Origin: Acanthochlamys bracteata
Lineage: Eukaryota > Streptophyta > Magnoliopsida > Pandanales > Velloziaceae
Assembly: GCA_019914995.1 (NCBI GenBank)
Contig: CM034127.1
Coordinates: 10,106,001-10,170,000 of the forward strand
Direction: 5' to 3'
DNA length: 64,000 nucleotides
Shown here: positions 12,655 through 25,400 of the stretch, piece by piece
Layout: each line of letters begins with the position of its first letter
How positions within the stretch are numbered: position 1 is the stretch's first letter
Notes under the pieces: model-generated
The model's input: only the letters and a program-made list of their open reading frames with translations
What the model was told of the DNA's origin: nothing
Databases searched by the model: none
Position numbers and translations under genes: made by a program

Positions 12655-14801
12655 TCAAACGCTATCAATAAGAGGCCCAGCACTTCCCTTTGCACATTGG
12701 CCTACATTCAATTGTAATATCCCATGAATTGTGTGATCCAACTTGCAACATAGCCGTCTCGGCACCTGGTTGGGACAAGATTTTTGGGTAAATCAGCAAA
12801 ATAATGAGAGCTCACATTAGAGAATGATTGCAATGAGAGGGAAGATGGAACTGACCAAATGCCATTTTTCCTTCAGTGGATTGCTCAAGACATGGATTTC
12901 ACTTACATCACGCAAGGGAATGGACCTAGGGAAACACAGTACTTTTCTTTTAAGGTCATCTCGCCCTTTGGCTCGTTTATATCTTCCTGTTGTTACATTT
13001 CCATCTTTCTCCATATTCTTTAAGAAAAACAGGAGCGGCTTCTTGCAAATCGACCTATGTGCATCCCTTGTGTCAAAGTCAAACTCATCCCTGTTCCTAT
13101 TCCTATTCCAAGCTGTATAAGTCTGCTCAGAGCGCTCCAAGTCTCGTGGAAGAACAATCTGGGGATACACTTGGACAACATAACCCAAGGAGATGGAAAA
13201 TGTCAGCTTTTGATTCCTGTTATAGCAAATAGCCCGCTGCAAGAAACTCCTCGAATCAACAGTCATTGCTCTGGTGAAAAGCTTCAAACTTTCGAGTGAA
13301 CTCAAACCAGGAAAAATGGGTTCCACAGCTTCAACATGATGAATCGAGACAAAAGGAGCAATCGGATGAGCAGCTAGAAGACCACGAGGATTCCCTCTAA
13401 TATCCCACTGCATTGATTAGATTAAATAATCAATCAAAAAGCAAAATTATATGCACAACGAAGTTCAGAAAATCCTGTGCATAATGCGTAAAACATTTTG
13501 CCAGTCAATAAAACAGGATGTTTAAAATATGGGTGTGGAACCAATCGTATTAACATACGATGATGAAACTAAATGCAGGATACACAAATACTAAAGGTCG
13601 CATTTTATTTGCTACAAATGAATAATGTACTAAATGATAAATGCATTCCAAATTTTCTTAAATCAATAACGGGACACATGCACACCACGAAATATATAAA
13701 AATATGGAAAACTAAATTAATTGTTTAAGGAACTCTCAAAAAAAAGAGGAAATTCTTCCACTATGATGAGGCAAAATACTTTGCAATCATGCAATTACTG
13801 TGTTGACATATTATGGCATTATGTATTACCTAAAATAAACTAGGACAATCATCATGTACGAACCCAGCAAGAAAGGTTTCTACTGACAAAAAGCATACCT
13901 GGTGGAACCCATATTCTTTGGTGAGCGGAACACCAAGCTCCGTGATGCATGCGTGCAAGCGGTCGTCACTCCCGTAGAGCTTGGGGTACCTTTCCAAGCA
14001 TTCATCCTGCATCCCAGCCAATGCCTCAGCAAGCGGATAACTAATAGCTATCCCACCTCCCCCAAACGCCATAGAATGACTGAAATAAGTGTTAGCCGAG
14101 TGACTCTCTGAAGGCGCCCCGACGTAAACCATCTCTCTCCAATCATACTTAGACAACACATCGACCAAATTATCAGGACTGATAACTGTGTCATCATCAC
14201 ACAGCAAGAACCAGCGCACGCTCCGATGCCTGCCGAGTTTGAAAGTTTCAGCAATGATTCGAGCGATTCGTAAACCAGATGGGTGACCAGTGGGGTTGGT
14301 GTACCGAAACCGCGAAATATCTTCAGAGACACGGATCAGAGGGAGTTGGTCCGGCCGTTTGTGGGACCCACGCGGTCCGCGATCGAGCCAAACGTGCCCG
14401 CGCATGCTCTCCGGTCGCCACCAAAGTCGGATGAACTCTTTCCTTCGCGTCCACAGTTGAGCTGATCCAGCGATTCCAAACACTATATGCTCAAGTGATA
14501 GCTCGCTAGATTTATTGAAATTTTTCAGCGACGAAGAAGAAAGGTTAGCAGCGGTGGAGGAGTTGAAGTTAGAAAAAGGATAATCAAGAGAAGGAGAAGG
14601 GAGAGGTGTCAGATGGATGTGGTTATGAAGAGGAGAAGGAGAGAAGACGAGAGAAAGCCAGGCAGCAGCGGAGAAGAGTAGAGCGGCGATGGCGGCTGAG
14701 ATTGCAGCGGTGGCCGGACGGCGGCGGTGTCGGAAAGTTCGAGCAACGGCTGAGGCGGCGGTGACTGTTGTTGGGAGCGCTGGTGAGACGGTGGTTGTCA
14801 T
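12655..14801 (-). CDS. DUF604 fringe-related glycosyltransferase (GT31-like)
   Basis: Predicted type II Golgi membrane glycosyltransferase of the plant DUF604/fringe-like group, related to beta-1,3-galactosyl- and fringe-type transferases; acceptor and sugar unknown. Three coding exons, 14801-13899, 13407-12856 and 12765-12655, join in phase 0 with GT-AG introns to about 521 residues. After a short basic N-terminus, residues ~31-53 form one hydrophobic, Ala/Leu-rich signal anchor, then a Ser-rich stem. The catalytic part starts at HIVFGIAGSAQLW (~105-117), continues with RLWWRP, and has the metal/nucleotide-sugar motif CDDDTVI (DDD at ~202-204). FGGGGIAISYPLA and YGSDDRLHAC follow. The C-terminus has the family's PRR.CC motif. 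The open frame extends upstream to 15041, but that begins with GTG and contains a Lys run, so I chose the ATG just before the anchor. An ATG at 14993 is the alternative. Confidence 0.9.
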
Positions 14802-15269
14802 GGCTATGGTGACGATGGAGAGAACAGTGTGAACAAATGGCAGTTTGAAAGATTTTAAACGTAAGAAGAAGAAGGGGAAGAGAAAGAAGAAGATCTCGAC
14901 GGGAACGAGCCAAAGTGAAACCAAAAAATTTTTTTTTTTTTTTGAGTTCTGCGTTTGAGTTGCAGTACAGCAGTAGACGTGTAAACGCTTCATTAGCGGA
15001 GGTTTACGCTTTTTGTTTAGACACGACAATAATCTGTACACTCAAAAAAGCTAAACGTTTTAACTTAAAAACTTAATTAAGATAATAAATATATTAAAGT
15101 ATATAAAATTCGTTCGAGTTTTAACGGTGCCATTACAGTTCTTAATATGACAAATCGAAACAGCAGCACCATAAAATTCTAGAAATTTGAAATTCAAAGT
15201 ATCAAACCAAACCATAAATAAATTCAAATAGTCTAAAATAATTAGATTTGAATGTATGCTTTTGATTAA

Positions 15270-15470
15270 GGTGGCATTTAGAATCTTATAAAAGTATTTT
15301 TTTTTAAAACTTATTTCATAAATTTTTTATAATATTATATAAAATTTATTTTAAATTTAAAAATTATAAAAATACTTTTACATAATAAAAGTTATTATTA
15401 CTTAATTTTAATATTATCTAAATAAAAAATAAAATATATTTTCAAAATAAAATAAAATTTTCTATTATTT
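15270..15470 (-). mobile_element. AT-rich MITE, family A, inverted copy
   Basis: The reverse complement of about 15290-15400 aligns with the family interior (TTATTATGTAAAAGTA..., then AAAATAAATTTTATATAATATTATAAAA). The left boundary GTGGCATTTAGAAT fits the family end; the right boundary is unclear. No target duplication was found. Confidence 0.4.
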
Positions 15471-17181
15471 CTCCCAAAAAAATAAGAAAATTTTTTGAGC
15501 CAGACTGAATGGGCTTTGCTGAAGTATTATTCATGGTCAAGAGGGCATAACACTTAAAAATAAAAGGGTTTTCATAGATAGTGTTTCTCTGTTAAATCAG
15601 ATAATGATAAATTGCAGCTTTCGTTTGAAATTGCTTAAAATATAATTTTTTTTAAAACATTCATTAAATTTTGTTTAGAAAACAAGCTTATATTTTTAGC
15701 TTAATAAGTAAAAAAATTATACCTATAAATGTTTTATGACTTAAACTCACAAACAGTTTCTAAATTTTAGACAAAAAGATAAACTACTATAGAAGATCTC
15801 TCGGAAAAGAAAATTAAAAATATAAAAGATAAAAATAGAGTTGAAATAGAGAGCCAAACGACTCCTACATCTCTCTGTTAAGTCGACGGTGTGTTATTTA
15901 ACTTCTCTTCCTATTTTTCATCATACACTAATGGTAAGAAGGATTCACAAAGAGATTAGAAAACGTTTGAAAGTGCTTCAAAATAGAATACTTTTTTTAA
16001 AATGAGCTTATTTTAGAGAGTTTTTAAAATATAAGTTTGATATTTTTTACAGAAACAACAAAAATTTTATATATAAAAAATTTATAACCTACAATTGTTT
16101 ATATTTTTAAATTTTTTAAAAAGTTTCTAAAATATTGTGGGATCCAAGCAACAACATTTAGTTCAACGATTTTTTTGACTTATTTCATGACATTATGTTG
16201 ACAATATCAGGGGGATGTTTGGCATCGAAGCTAAACGGAAAGCAAAAATAATTTTTTAGTGTTTTAGAATTTCTTTTAATCTAAAAAATGTGGGTGAATT
16301 ATAAATTATAAAATTATTATATGTGCAATTATTAATTATTAAAATAATAAATTTATTCTTTTATAAAACTAAATAATTTTTTTTTCAAAAGCCTACTTTT
16401 TAAGCAATTTCATTATTGCGAATGGAATTAGAACCTAAATGCACGAGATGAGCCTTTCGGTCCTCATTTTTGGCTAACAATATAAAAATACTAAGTGTAT
16501 TCAATTATCGATAAATACAACAAAAATATAAAATATAATTAAAAAATTGTCTAATCAATACGATAATTGAGTTAAAAACAAAGCAAATACAACCACAAAA
16601 ATTTTACGTCCAAAAAATGAGTAACACTCTACGAAAGATAAACTAACTTTAAAGAAATCACTAAATCAAAATAATTATAAATTTTTTATTGCCCATTAAG
16701 TGGGAACTCTTATTAGAAATATTTTACTTTTATCTTTCATATTTGATATTATGAATGTACGAATGATTTTGCTATATATCGAATGAATGCTTATTAGGTA
16801 TATATATAGTGTGTTCAAAAAAAGTTAGTCTAAATTTTTTGAACTTTCATCTTCTAAGAAATGTTTCAAATTTTTTTATTGTTAGCATTATAATTTTTTG
16901 GGCGATAATTAATCTTTCTTAATTATTAGCATTCCATCATAAATGTATTTTTAACTAATTATATTTTGATAAACTATTTGTCGATATTTAGTGGCTTTAT
17001 AATATCTAATAAATAAAATCTCACAACTTCCAAAAGCTCATAGCTAAAGTTTGAAGATGACCCCATTAGCCAAACAACATTTCGTTATAAGAAATAGTGT
17101 CTTGCGCCTATTCATACATCTCAGTATTTCAATGACTATTATGATTTTTTTGCATACTAAGGTGTTATTAGTACTAAGTTA

Positions 17182-17654
17182 CCTTTTTGCTACTTGCGCT
17201 AGACTATAAGATTATGAAGGATTAGATACATATAATACATATAAAACTTGCGTTATAATTATTTTAGCTTATATTTCTAGCTCTTTTTGTCTTGAATATA
17301 AGACTTCTGTAAGATAATTTAGAATACTCTAAACGTAATAAATTTTGCCTTATTAGATCGGGCTATAAGCAAATATAGAATATAATATAATATTTTAAAT
17401 ATTTAGCATAGTTTCAAAAGTAGAAATATTTAGTATGGATATTAATATTATGTATTATTCGATCAAAATAATTTTTATCGTTATTGAAAAAATACAGTAG
17501 GTATAAATAGCAATCCAAACAGCTCTATTGTAAAACCAACAAGTCTTATAATCAAACAAGTATTCTAAATAAGCTTTGTAAGTATTATAATCAAGCAACG
17601 ATCTTTTTGTTACAGTGGTAAACTACGAGATTACAAAGGATTGGATACATATAA
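17182..17654. repeat. Pair of diverged direct repeats ~420 bp apart
   Basis: The segment 17182-17235 recurs at 17602-17654. Both contain TTTTTG.TAC, then A.ACTA..AGATTA..AAGGATT.GATACATATA. A second short pair (AAGTNTTATAATCAA.CAA) occurs near 17541 and 17580. This could be debris of a transposon or of a local duplication. No ORF. Confidence 0.55.
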
Positions 17655-18768
17655 AAGTCAATCGTGGTTCATGAATGATCACAGGTTACTTTTGTAAGGT
17701 TTCGCTTTCTTCGATTAACATAATTTTTTAAGAAATAGTTGTGAAGTATTTTAAACAAAAAAATATAAATTTACTGAAACTGATTTTTTGGAAAAAAAGA
17801 AGTTAATCTTAGATGCAAAAAGAATACATTAAATTTATTTTATAATTTATTTTTATAAAATTTTTATATAAATAAAATTAACTTTGAGGAGAAAACAAAT
17901 GCACTTTTTGTGTAGTAGTGCTGTTGAACAATGCGGTGGACAAGACATTATTCTTATAGATTGAAGATTTTAGAGTTACGAAAAAATCTTCGAAATTTCA
18001 ATCTTAAATATCTAACGACCGGTTCCACGTCTACATCGAAAGCGGTGGCTAATATATATCATTAAAGACTTCTACCACTATAATCGCACATGTTAGTTAG
18101 TTACATTTTTTCTGTTTACCAAATGCATTTCAGCTCTGTCTCTGTTGTTCCTGCGGCACACCAGAATGTTTTACTGTAGTAAACTATTATTTTTGTACCT
18201 TATTATCTTCTCAAAACCGCTTTGCTTTCGTTCTGGGAAAATTCACGTTTTTACTTTGAATTAAATTTACTTGTTAAAAAACTGACCGAAGTAAATTCTT
18301 TAATAGTTTTAACAAAAATTATTAAAAGTAAATTATGATAAATATAAATTTTATCATTTCAAATAATTAGTTTTATAATTTTAAAAAGTTTTTAAAATAA
18401 CCGGACAAGTCTGTGAACCCACCACCACTTTTGACGAGTAGTCTTCTTAACGATAGAAAGTTAAAGAAATTATAATAAGGTCCATGGTTTAGCTGTTGAT
18501 AGAAAACAGAAAAACGTATCTCAATGACTTAGATTATGGTCCACGTCATCAGTTAGGGTAAGTAACTGTACCAACGAGCTTCTTGTATTAGCTGGAGTTG
18601 GACGGCTTAGCTTGACAGGGCAGTAACTTGCGTCTTCTTTTTCTTCAAGAGAAATAAAAAAGAATTAAAAAAAAAGTTATGCGAGATAAAAAGGAGGAAA
18701 TAATTTGTTAGAGGAAACACGCTAATTTGTCGCTTAATTATATATTAGTTAATTAATTAATTAACCAT

Positions 18769-19409
18769 TTGGACTGCGGATTAATTCTCTCTCTATCTCT
18801 ATCTCTCGCAAATCTTCTCTTTTTCTTCTGTCACGTTTCATTCTCCCTCTCCCTTTCTCGCTCGCGCTCGCTCGATGTTGTTCTTTTTCCTATAAATTTT
18901 TCTAGGAATGATCGTTGGTTTTCTAGGGTTATTCGGGCGAGAAGGAGCTGGAGTCGATTGATTGGTGGATTCTCGAGTTGAATTGGCTCCTGGTAGAACG
19001 TTTCGGTTCGATTCATTTGATTCGAAATTGAATTGATGGTAATGTTTGAATTTTTGTTATTTGTCTTTTTTTTTGGATCGGGCTTGCGTTATGGAAATAG
19101 TTGGATAATTAAATGTAGTTTGAAATTAGTTGACTATATCTGTTGTAAAGAAGCTTTCTAAAGAAATTTTAGGGGAGTTTTCAGTTAGGTATGTTATTTC
19201 ACTGAGTTTTGTTAGTCACTGGATTTTGTTTGAATTCGCAATTCTTGATGTCCGTGGGATTTGAATTAATTTGGACAAGATTTAATTTTTTTATTAATTT
19301 CGTGCAACTTTCAGTATTATGCTGATATCATCTAATGGAGTTAGAGGAGTAATGTTTTCAGTACTGGATAGGAAGCTTCTTTTGCTGGAATTGTTGTTGG
19401 AATCAAAAG
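18769..19409 (+). promoter_or_regulatory. LCBK1: Probable 5' UTR (with intron) of LCBK1
   Basis: A CT-rich tract at about 18785-18870 is typical of a plant 5' leader. A GT donor at ATTGATG|GTAATG (about 19036) suggests that the leader is split and that an intron ends shortly before the ATG at 19410. The transcription start is not visible. A 70-codon frame at 18769 starts with TTG and is not called as a gene. Confidence 0.45.
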
Positions 19410-22400
19410 ATGCAGAAGTCTGTCAATCATCCTCAGAAGGTTAGTTCTTTGAAACGACTGTCTCCTCAGTCCATTCGTCGTATGAGTGGGCGACGTTCTC
19501 ATGTAGCAACCAGCCTGCAATCCTCGCCAACTGTGTTTCCTGAAAAACGAGGAAAGCTTAAATCTTCGAGACAGGCCAATGCCAATGTTGCTGGTGAGGG
19601 TCCTGAGATAGTGAAGACTGTTGAACACAAAATCGAGATTGGGGAAGAGCATTCTGATCTATTGGGATATGAAGTTTACTCTGGGAAGCTTTCTCCTTAT
19701 AAAAAATCAAAAGCTACAAATTCCGATACTGGACCTTCAACAACTGAAGGTTTTGATGCAAAACTCACAAGCAAAGCACTGACATGGGGTTCTCACATCC
19801 TGCATCTTGAGGATGTGGTATCTGTAAGTTTTATGCCATCTATTACCAAATCAAAATTAACTGATATATCTTTTGTTTTGACGCATACCTATATTTCAGG
19901 TCTCGTACAACAATGGTGTCAGACATTTTACTGTACATGCATACCCTGTTAAAAAGAGATCATGCGTATCTTGTTTCACAAAGCCTCAAAGAACTCGCCA
20001 AGATTACTGTTTTTTAGCTTCAAGCACAGAAGAAGCCATCCAATGGATAAGTGGCTTTGCGGATCAGCATTGTTTTGTAAAATTCTTGCCTCATCCCATG
20101 GTATCCAGCAAGAAGCAGGCTACTGAGGTAGCTGCCAGCGAACCTCTCTTTGCTCAACCATATATAAGGTGTAGGACTCCTCCAAAAGTACTTGTTATAC
20201 TTAATCCACGTTCAGGCCATGGTCGTTCCAGCAAAGTGTTTCATGGCAAAGTGGAGCCCATATTTGAGGTACTTTAGCTTAATAACACTGCACTTTTCAG
20301 AAGATTGTCTCAGTTATGCCATTGTATTTAATGTTGTCTTCTTTCATGGGATCACAATGCCTTACAGAATCAATTAGATTCCATTATGTACATTAACATA
20401 TTTCCATTTGTGCTTACCATTCTGAGTTGATATAAAAATATGTATGTAAAAGTTTCTTCTCGAAGTCATTGGCTTTTTAGTTACATCATGATTCTTGTGA
20501 AGTCTAAGGAGTTCTGTGAACTAAAATACATCATGTTTGAGGATTATCTGGCATGTCTTAGGTATCAGCAGACCTCAAAGGTCTGGGAAAGGTTATTGAA
20601 CATAAAATTTCACTTAGTTTTGGGTCTGCTGAAGTTGAATGAGGAGGTCTTCGTTGGAACTAAAGTCATACATCTTCATGCAGTGTCTATTATTTTGAAA
20701 GCTTTCTAAGCACTGGCTTAAAATCTAAGAGTCATTGAGTTGGTTTACTGAAAGGTGCCACGACGTTAATCTAATATGTCAAATTTTGTTTTAGAGACTA
20801 AAACATATTGCTTACAATTGACGGGAGCCTTAGATGTATGCTTTGCTTGACTATAGACCAGACTTTCTTAAATAGGGTTACGTCTGTCGAAAGAGGTAAG
20901 CTTTAACTTAAGAAGAAATCATTCTGATTGTTCTTCATATTATAATTTTTGCTGTATCGTATATTAAAGTAGGGTTCAACATTCCGAAAGAAAAACCCAA
21001 ATATTTTCGGTGATGTCAGATTAAGGATTTATGATCATTCTGGTTTGATTAGAATAATTTGATTGGCCATGGGATAATAGATTGTGCAATAAGTTGATGC
21101 TTAGGATTCAAAGGGTCATTAGAATTAAGGATTATATTCTAAAACATATCATGTCCAATATATAATTTAACTCTTTGGAGTATGTGTGGTGTAAGTGGGT
21201 GTTCCACTCTTCTGAAATAGGTCCTTTGACGTAGTCGACTACCAGGTACAATTGGTACTCCGTATCTGACTCCTAAGAAGCTTAAGCTTATGATTGTATA
21301 ATTGTGTCAAAACTAAATGTTTTTGAAATGTCTTCTTGAAAACGTGAAATGTCTTCTTGTTTCTTGTAGTTCAGGATTGCTCAGTCCTTAATCACACACA
21401 GGTCCAAGCAATCTAGAGTCACAAGTGTAATTTCAGCAGTTAATCACCTATAACATTGGTATTTGTTGGTGTGGATCAGTGGATGAAGGTTGGGAAGTCG
21501 ACTATATGTTTTATAAGTACTTGAACGCTTGTACCAATAACACATCTATATTTACTTCCTAATTCCATCTTCTCTTTGTTCATTGTGATCCTCATAAGGT
21601 GGATATGTTTCTGTAGCCATGTACAGAACCATTGCTCTCACTAATTATCCCTTACAATTTCTCTTTACTTAGCAAGTGGTGCATTATTTAAACTAAATTA
21701 TCTTTTGTAGGTTTTTTTGGGAAAAGTTATAAGCTTCTGGTGCCAAAATGCATCAATTTTGTTTCCTTCTTTCGTTGAGCTTTTCTTTTACCGTTTTGTG
21801 TTTGCTTATGACACTTTTGTTGGCAGCTTGCAGGTTTTGAAATGGAAGTAGTTAAAACTACATCGGCTGGCCATGCAAAGACTCTTGCTTCTACAGTTGA
21901 TTTTAGTGCATGTCCTGATGGTAAGTCCCCCATACAAGGATTGTCTTTTGTTCAATATCTTATCTACATAATCTAACATATTGTGCTTAAAAATGTTATT
22001 ATAGGAATTGTATGTGTTGGTGGTGACGGAATTGTTAATGAGGTCAGTAGTCTCATCTCTGAATAGCTCCTTGCAGAAGTTTTTGTTTATATTTTCAGTT
22101 CTGACCTTATTCATTCCATTACAAGACTTACTTAATTCTAGCTTTTTTCATAAGTACATTAGGGCAAGTTTAGGATAGCTGAAAAACAGGAGCTTTTTAG
22201 AAAATTTATTTATTGATTTTTGAAAAAAAAATTTCATGTATAGTAATTCCATGATGTACAATTCATATGTGCCCTCCAAAATTTTGAAAAGAATTTCTAG
22301 AATACTGTGCAGTGATTTTCTGGAGCCCAAAAAAGCACCTAAAATGTTATCCCAAACATGCCTTAACGTATATCTGGAAAGCTGCTTGCTAGTTGGAGGG

Positions 22401-25400
22401 GATGTTTGCCATGTGTCAGAAACTGATTTTTTCATGCTATGTTATCAAGTCAATGATGCACCAAGGCTGAAGTATATCTGCGTACAAAGATTCGCAAAAT
22501 ATTTTCTTTTATCAAGCTGAGTTTAGAACTTTTTATAGATAGTTAAGTAAGTGGAGGCCTCTAAGTCCTCTATTCCATTAACAACAACCGCAAAAAGCCA
22601 GCTCTCATCCACTAGGTGGGATCATCACATCTATAAATGTTTTGTGCCATTGTTCTCATTTGGGAACTGTATGCTTAGTCATAGATTGTAAAATCTTTCT
22701 GCAGTCTTTATTCAAGCCTTTTATACTCTTTACCTTACATCTTATGTCTCGTGATAGTTGTGATTTCTCTTATATCTGTCTTAGTTTTAACTCAAACATG
22801 TCCAGCCACCTCAAACAGTTTGTTGGTTTTCCTCATTGTATTTTTGATGTTGCTGGTTTTGTTTCTCTTGGTGCAGTTGTACCTAATGTACTTTTTCTAT
22901 TTGTGCTCATGCTTCCATGGTTTTAAGAACTTCCATTCTATTGCACATGTCTTTTGCATATTGGCTCTCTCTGCTACACATGTAATTGCTCCTTATCTCA
23001 TGCAATTTGTTTTCTTAGCTTCACTGAAGTATTTTTTTGGCACAGTTCCAGCTATTTTAGTGTTGCTATCATGTGGGACAGGATTGTTGGTTTCTCCTGA
23101 ATAATATTAGGTGTTCTGAACCAAAAATTGGCAAATTTAAATTGTCAGTTGTTCTTATTTGACTTCTAGTCCTCTTTATACCTGTGGATTATATATGCCT
23201 GCTATGTCACCTTGGCCTAGTGGATCTAAAATATTTCTTCAGTAGCTATGAGATGCCCTGTGCATCTTCAAATCTTCTATGGATTTTACCATTTATTAAA
23301 TTGATTAATTGGTCATTCCAGAGGTTGTGTAGGTCTTCTAGGACCTTTCTAACAAACCTAATTATCTTCTAATTTCAATTATGTTACAGTGGTATATTTC
23401 ATTGTATATCAACATTAGTAGGTCAGGGTTCATTTATGTTATTGTATGGTTCAAACCATTCTACTATATAATAACAATGATATAGTCATATTAGCATGTG
23501 AATATGCAGATTCATAATAGGATATTACATTTTCTTCCTTCTTAATTGAACAGCATAATATATCACAACAATGTAGAATGATGGTATTTTCTAACAATAT
23601 GACAATATGATATTTTATATATATATTAAGTACATGTAAGTCGAAAGAATACAGGAAGACAAAATTAGTTTAGTGCAAGAAACTAAAGCCTTAAGATCTG
23701 GTTACCTGGTGCCAGCGAGCTGGCTGATATGAAGGAGAGTCACAATGTTAATAAACTCTTTGTAGCTTATATGTACAAATTTCATATCATATCTGCTACA
23801 CTTACTATTCAGTATTAAATTTGATGGTATTGGATAGTCATGACAGCCATTTTTATTAATGTGCAGGTTCTCAATGGACTTCTTAGTAGGCAGAATCAGA
23901 AAGAGGCAATTTCAATTCCTATTGGCATAATTCCTACTGGTTCTGATAATTCACTTGTTTGGACTGTTCTTGGTGTTAGAGATCCTATTTCAGCAGCAAT
24001 GAACATTGTGAATGTAAGTTTGCGTATCATGCATCAGTTTTTTCTTAATTCACTTGCAGATTTTGCTGCAGTTTTATGCTGCTATGGGTTGAAACTTGTT
24101 CAAGTTTTAAAAGTCGCTTTAAGGACATTCCATTCCTCTTATTTTTTAACTAACCTCAAAAACCATTTGGATGTCCTCTTTTCTAATTTCTAAAGTCTAC
24201 TGTCAGATTAATTTATAAGACTCTTTGTCCAGGGTGGCCTCACACAGATGGATGTTTTTGCTGTTGAATGGATCCAAACCGGAGCCATTCACTTTGGAAC
24301 AACTGTAACTTATTTTGGTTTTGTCAGTGATGGTAAAATGCTTCCTTCTACTTGGATTTGATGCTAACCTGTCTCCTTAAACTGTGGCTTGTACTTCTTT
24401 TAGGCCTGGGTTTTGATTTAGCAGGATACTGAAATTGGTTGTGGGATAGTGTTCTACTGTTCGGGCATTCTTTTGGTTTATTTAGTAACTTTAGTCTTTT
24501 TAAACTATGACAGATTTCAACTTGTTTGGTTCTCATCTTCTAAATACTTCTAGTCATGCAAGCCTGTTATTTTAATACTAGAGCTGACCATACTTGAGAT
24601 TCCATCACCAATTCCATGGTTGAATATCTTTATGATATACTATTTCAGTAAAAAATTTCTGAATACGCTCTTAATAATTTACATGGTTTTCGTCACATAT
24701 CCGAGTGATCCTGGTATTGGTAAATGATTTGGTCATAAGTCATCAAGAAATGCAGAATTTTTATGCCTGCAGAGCTTAAATATCTAGTCATATTTATGAT
24801 AATTGGAATTTTCCATTTTGACCAGCACTTATATTGGACGTCTCATGCTTAGTATTGCATTCGCAATTACCTTGTTTTCTAGCAATCTTCAATATGATTG
24901 GTCTGTATCAATGAAAAAGATATTCTCTTATTTGTTTGCAGTCCTTGAGCTCTCTGAGAAGTACCAGAAACGTTTTGGACCTCTTCGCTATTTCATTGCT
25001 GGTTTTCTCAAGTTTTTATGCTTGCCCAAGTACAGCTTTGAGGTGGAATATCTTCCAATGTCAAAGGAGGGTTCTGCCACTGAAGAGGTTCCAGGAGACC
25101 ATGATAAATTACATAACTCAAGTGGATACACTGATAGCACGCGGAAGTTGAATACTGAGGGCATCCCTAGAGCTTCCAGTTTGTCCAGTATCGATTCATT
25201 GATGAGTCCAAGCAGAATGTCAGGTGCAGAGTTTGACACATCTGGTAGCACCATTGCCAGCAGTGAACCGTCGAATTATGTTCGTGGGCTTGATCCAAAA
25301 GCAAAACGTCTGTCCTTGGGTAGAAATAATGTAGTTTCAGAACCAGAGGAAGTTGTTCATCCCCAACCTCGTCTGTCCTCCACTCCAAACTGGCCAAGGA

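Larger units (their letters stand above)
14802..18768. other. AT-rich intergenic region between the DUF604 gene and LCBK1
   Basis: The first ~250 bases hold the 5' UTR and promoter of the minus-strand glycosyltransferase gene. The rest is strongly AT-rich with transposon-like debris, including the MITE near 15.27 kb, a possible element near 16210-16440 beginning GGGGGATGTTTGGCATCG, and a pair of direct repeats near 17.2 and 17.6 kb. No coding segment recognised. Confidence 0.55.

Noticed and set aside
16210-16440. Possible MITE beginning GGGGGATGTTTGGCATCG
   Set aside because: The right end has no convincing inverted match and no target duplication was found.
18769-18981. 70-codon ORF before LCBK1, a possible upstream ORF
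   Set aside because: It starts with TTG and is mostly Leu/Ser from the CT-rich 5' leader.
22642-23104. Hydrophobic ORFs in LCBK1 intron 4, looking like a small membrane protein
   Set aside because: T-rich intron sequence gives Leu/Phe/Val-rich frames by chance; no motif, and no splice link.
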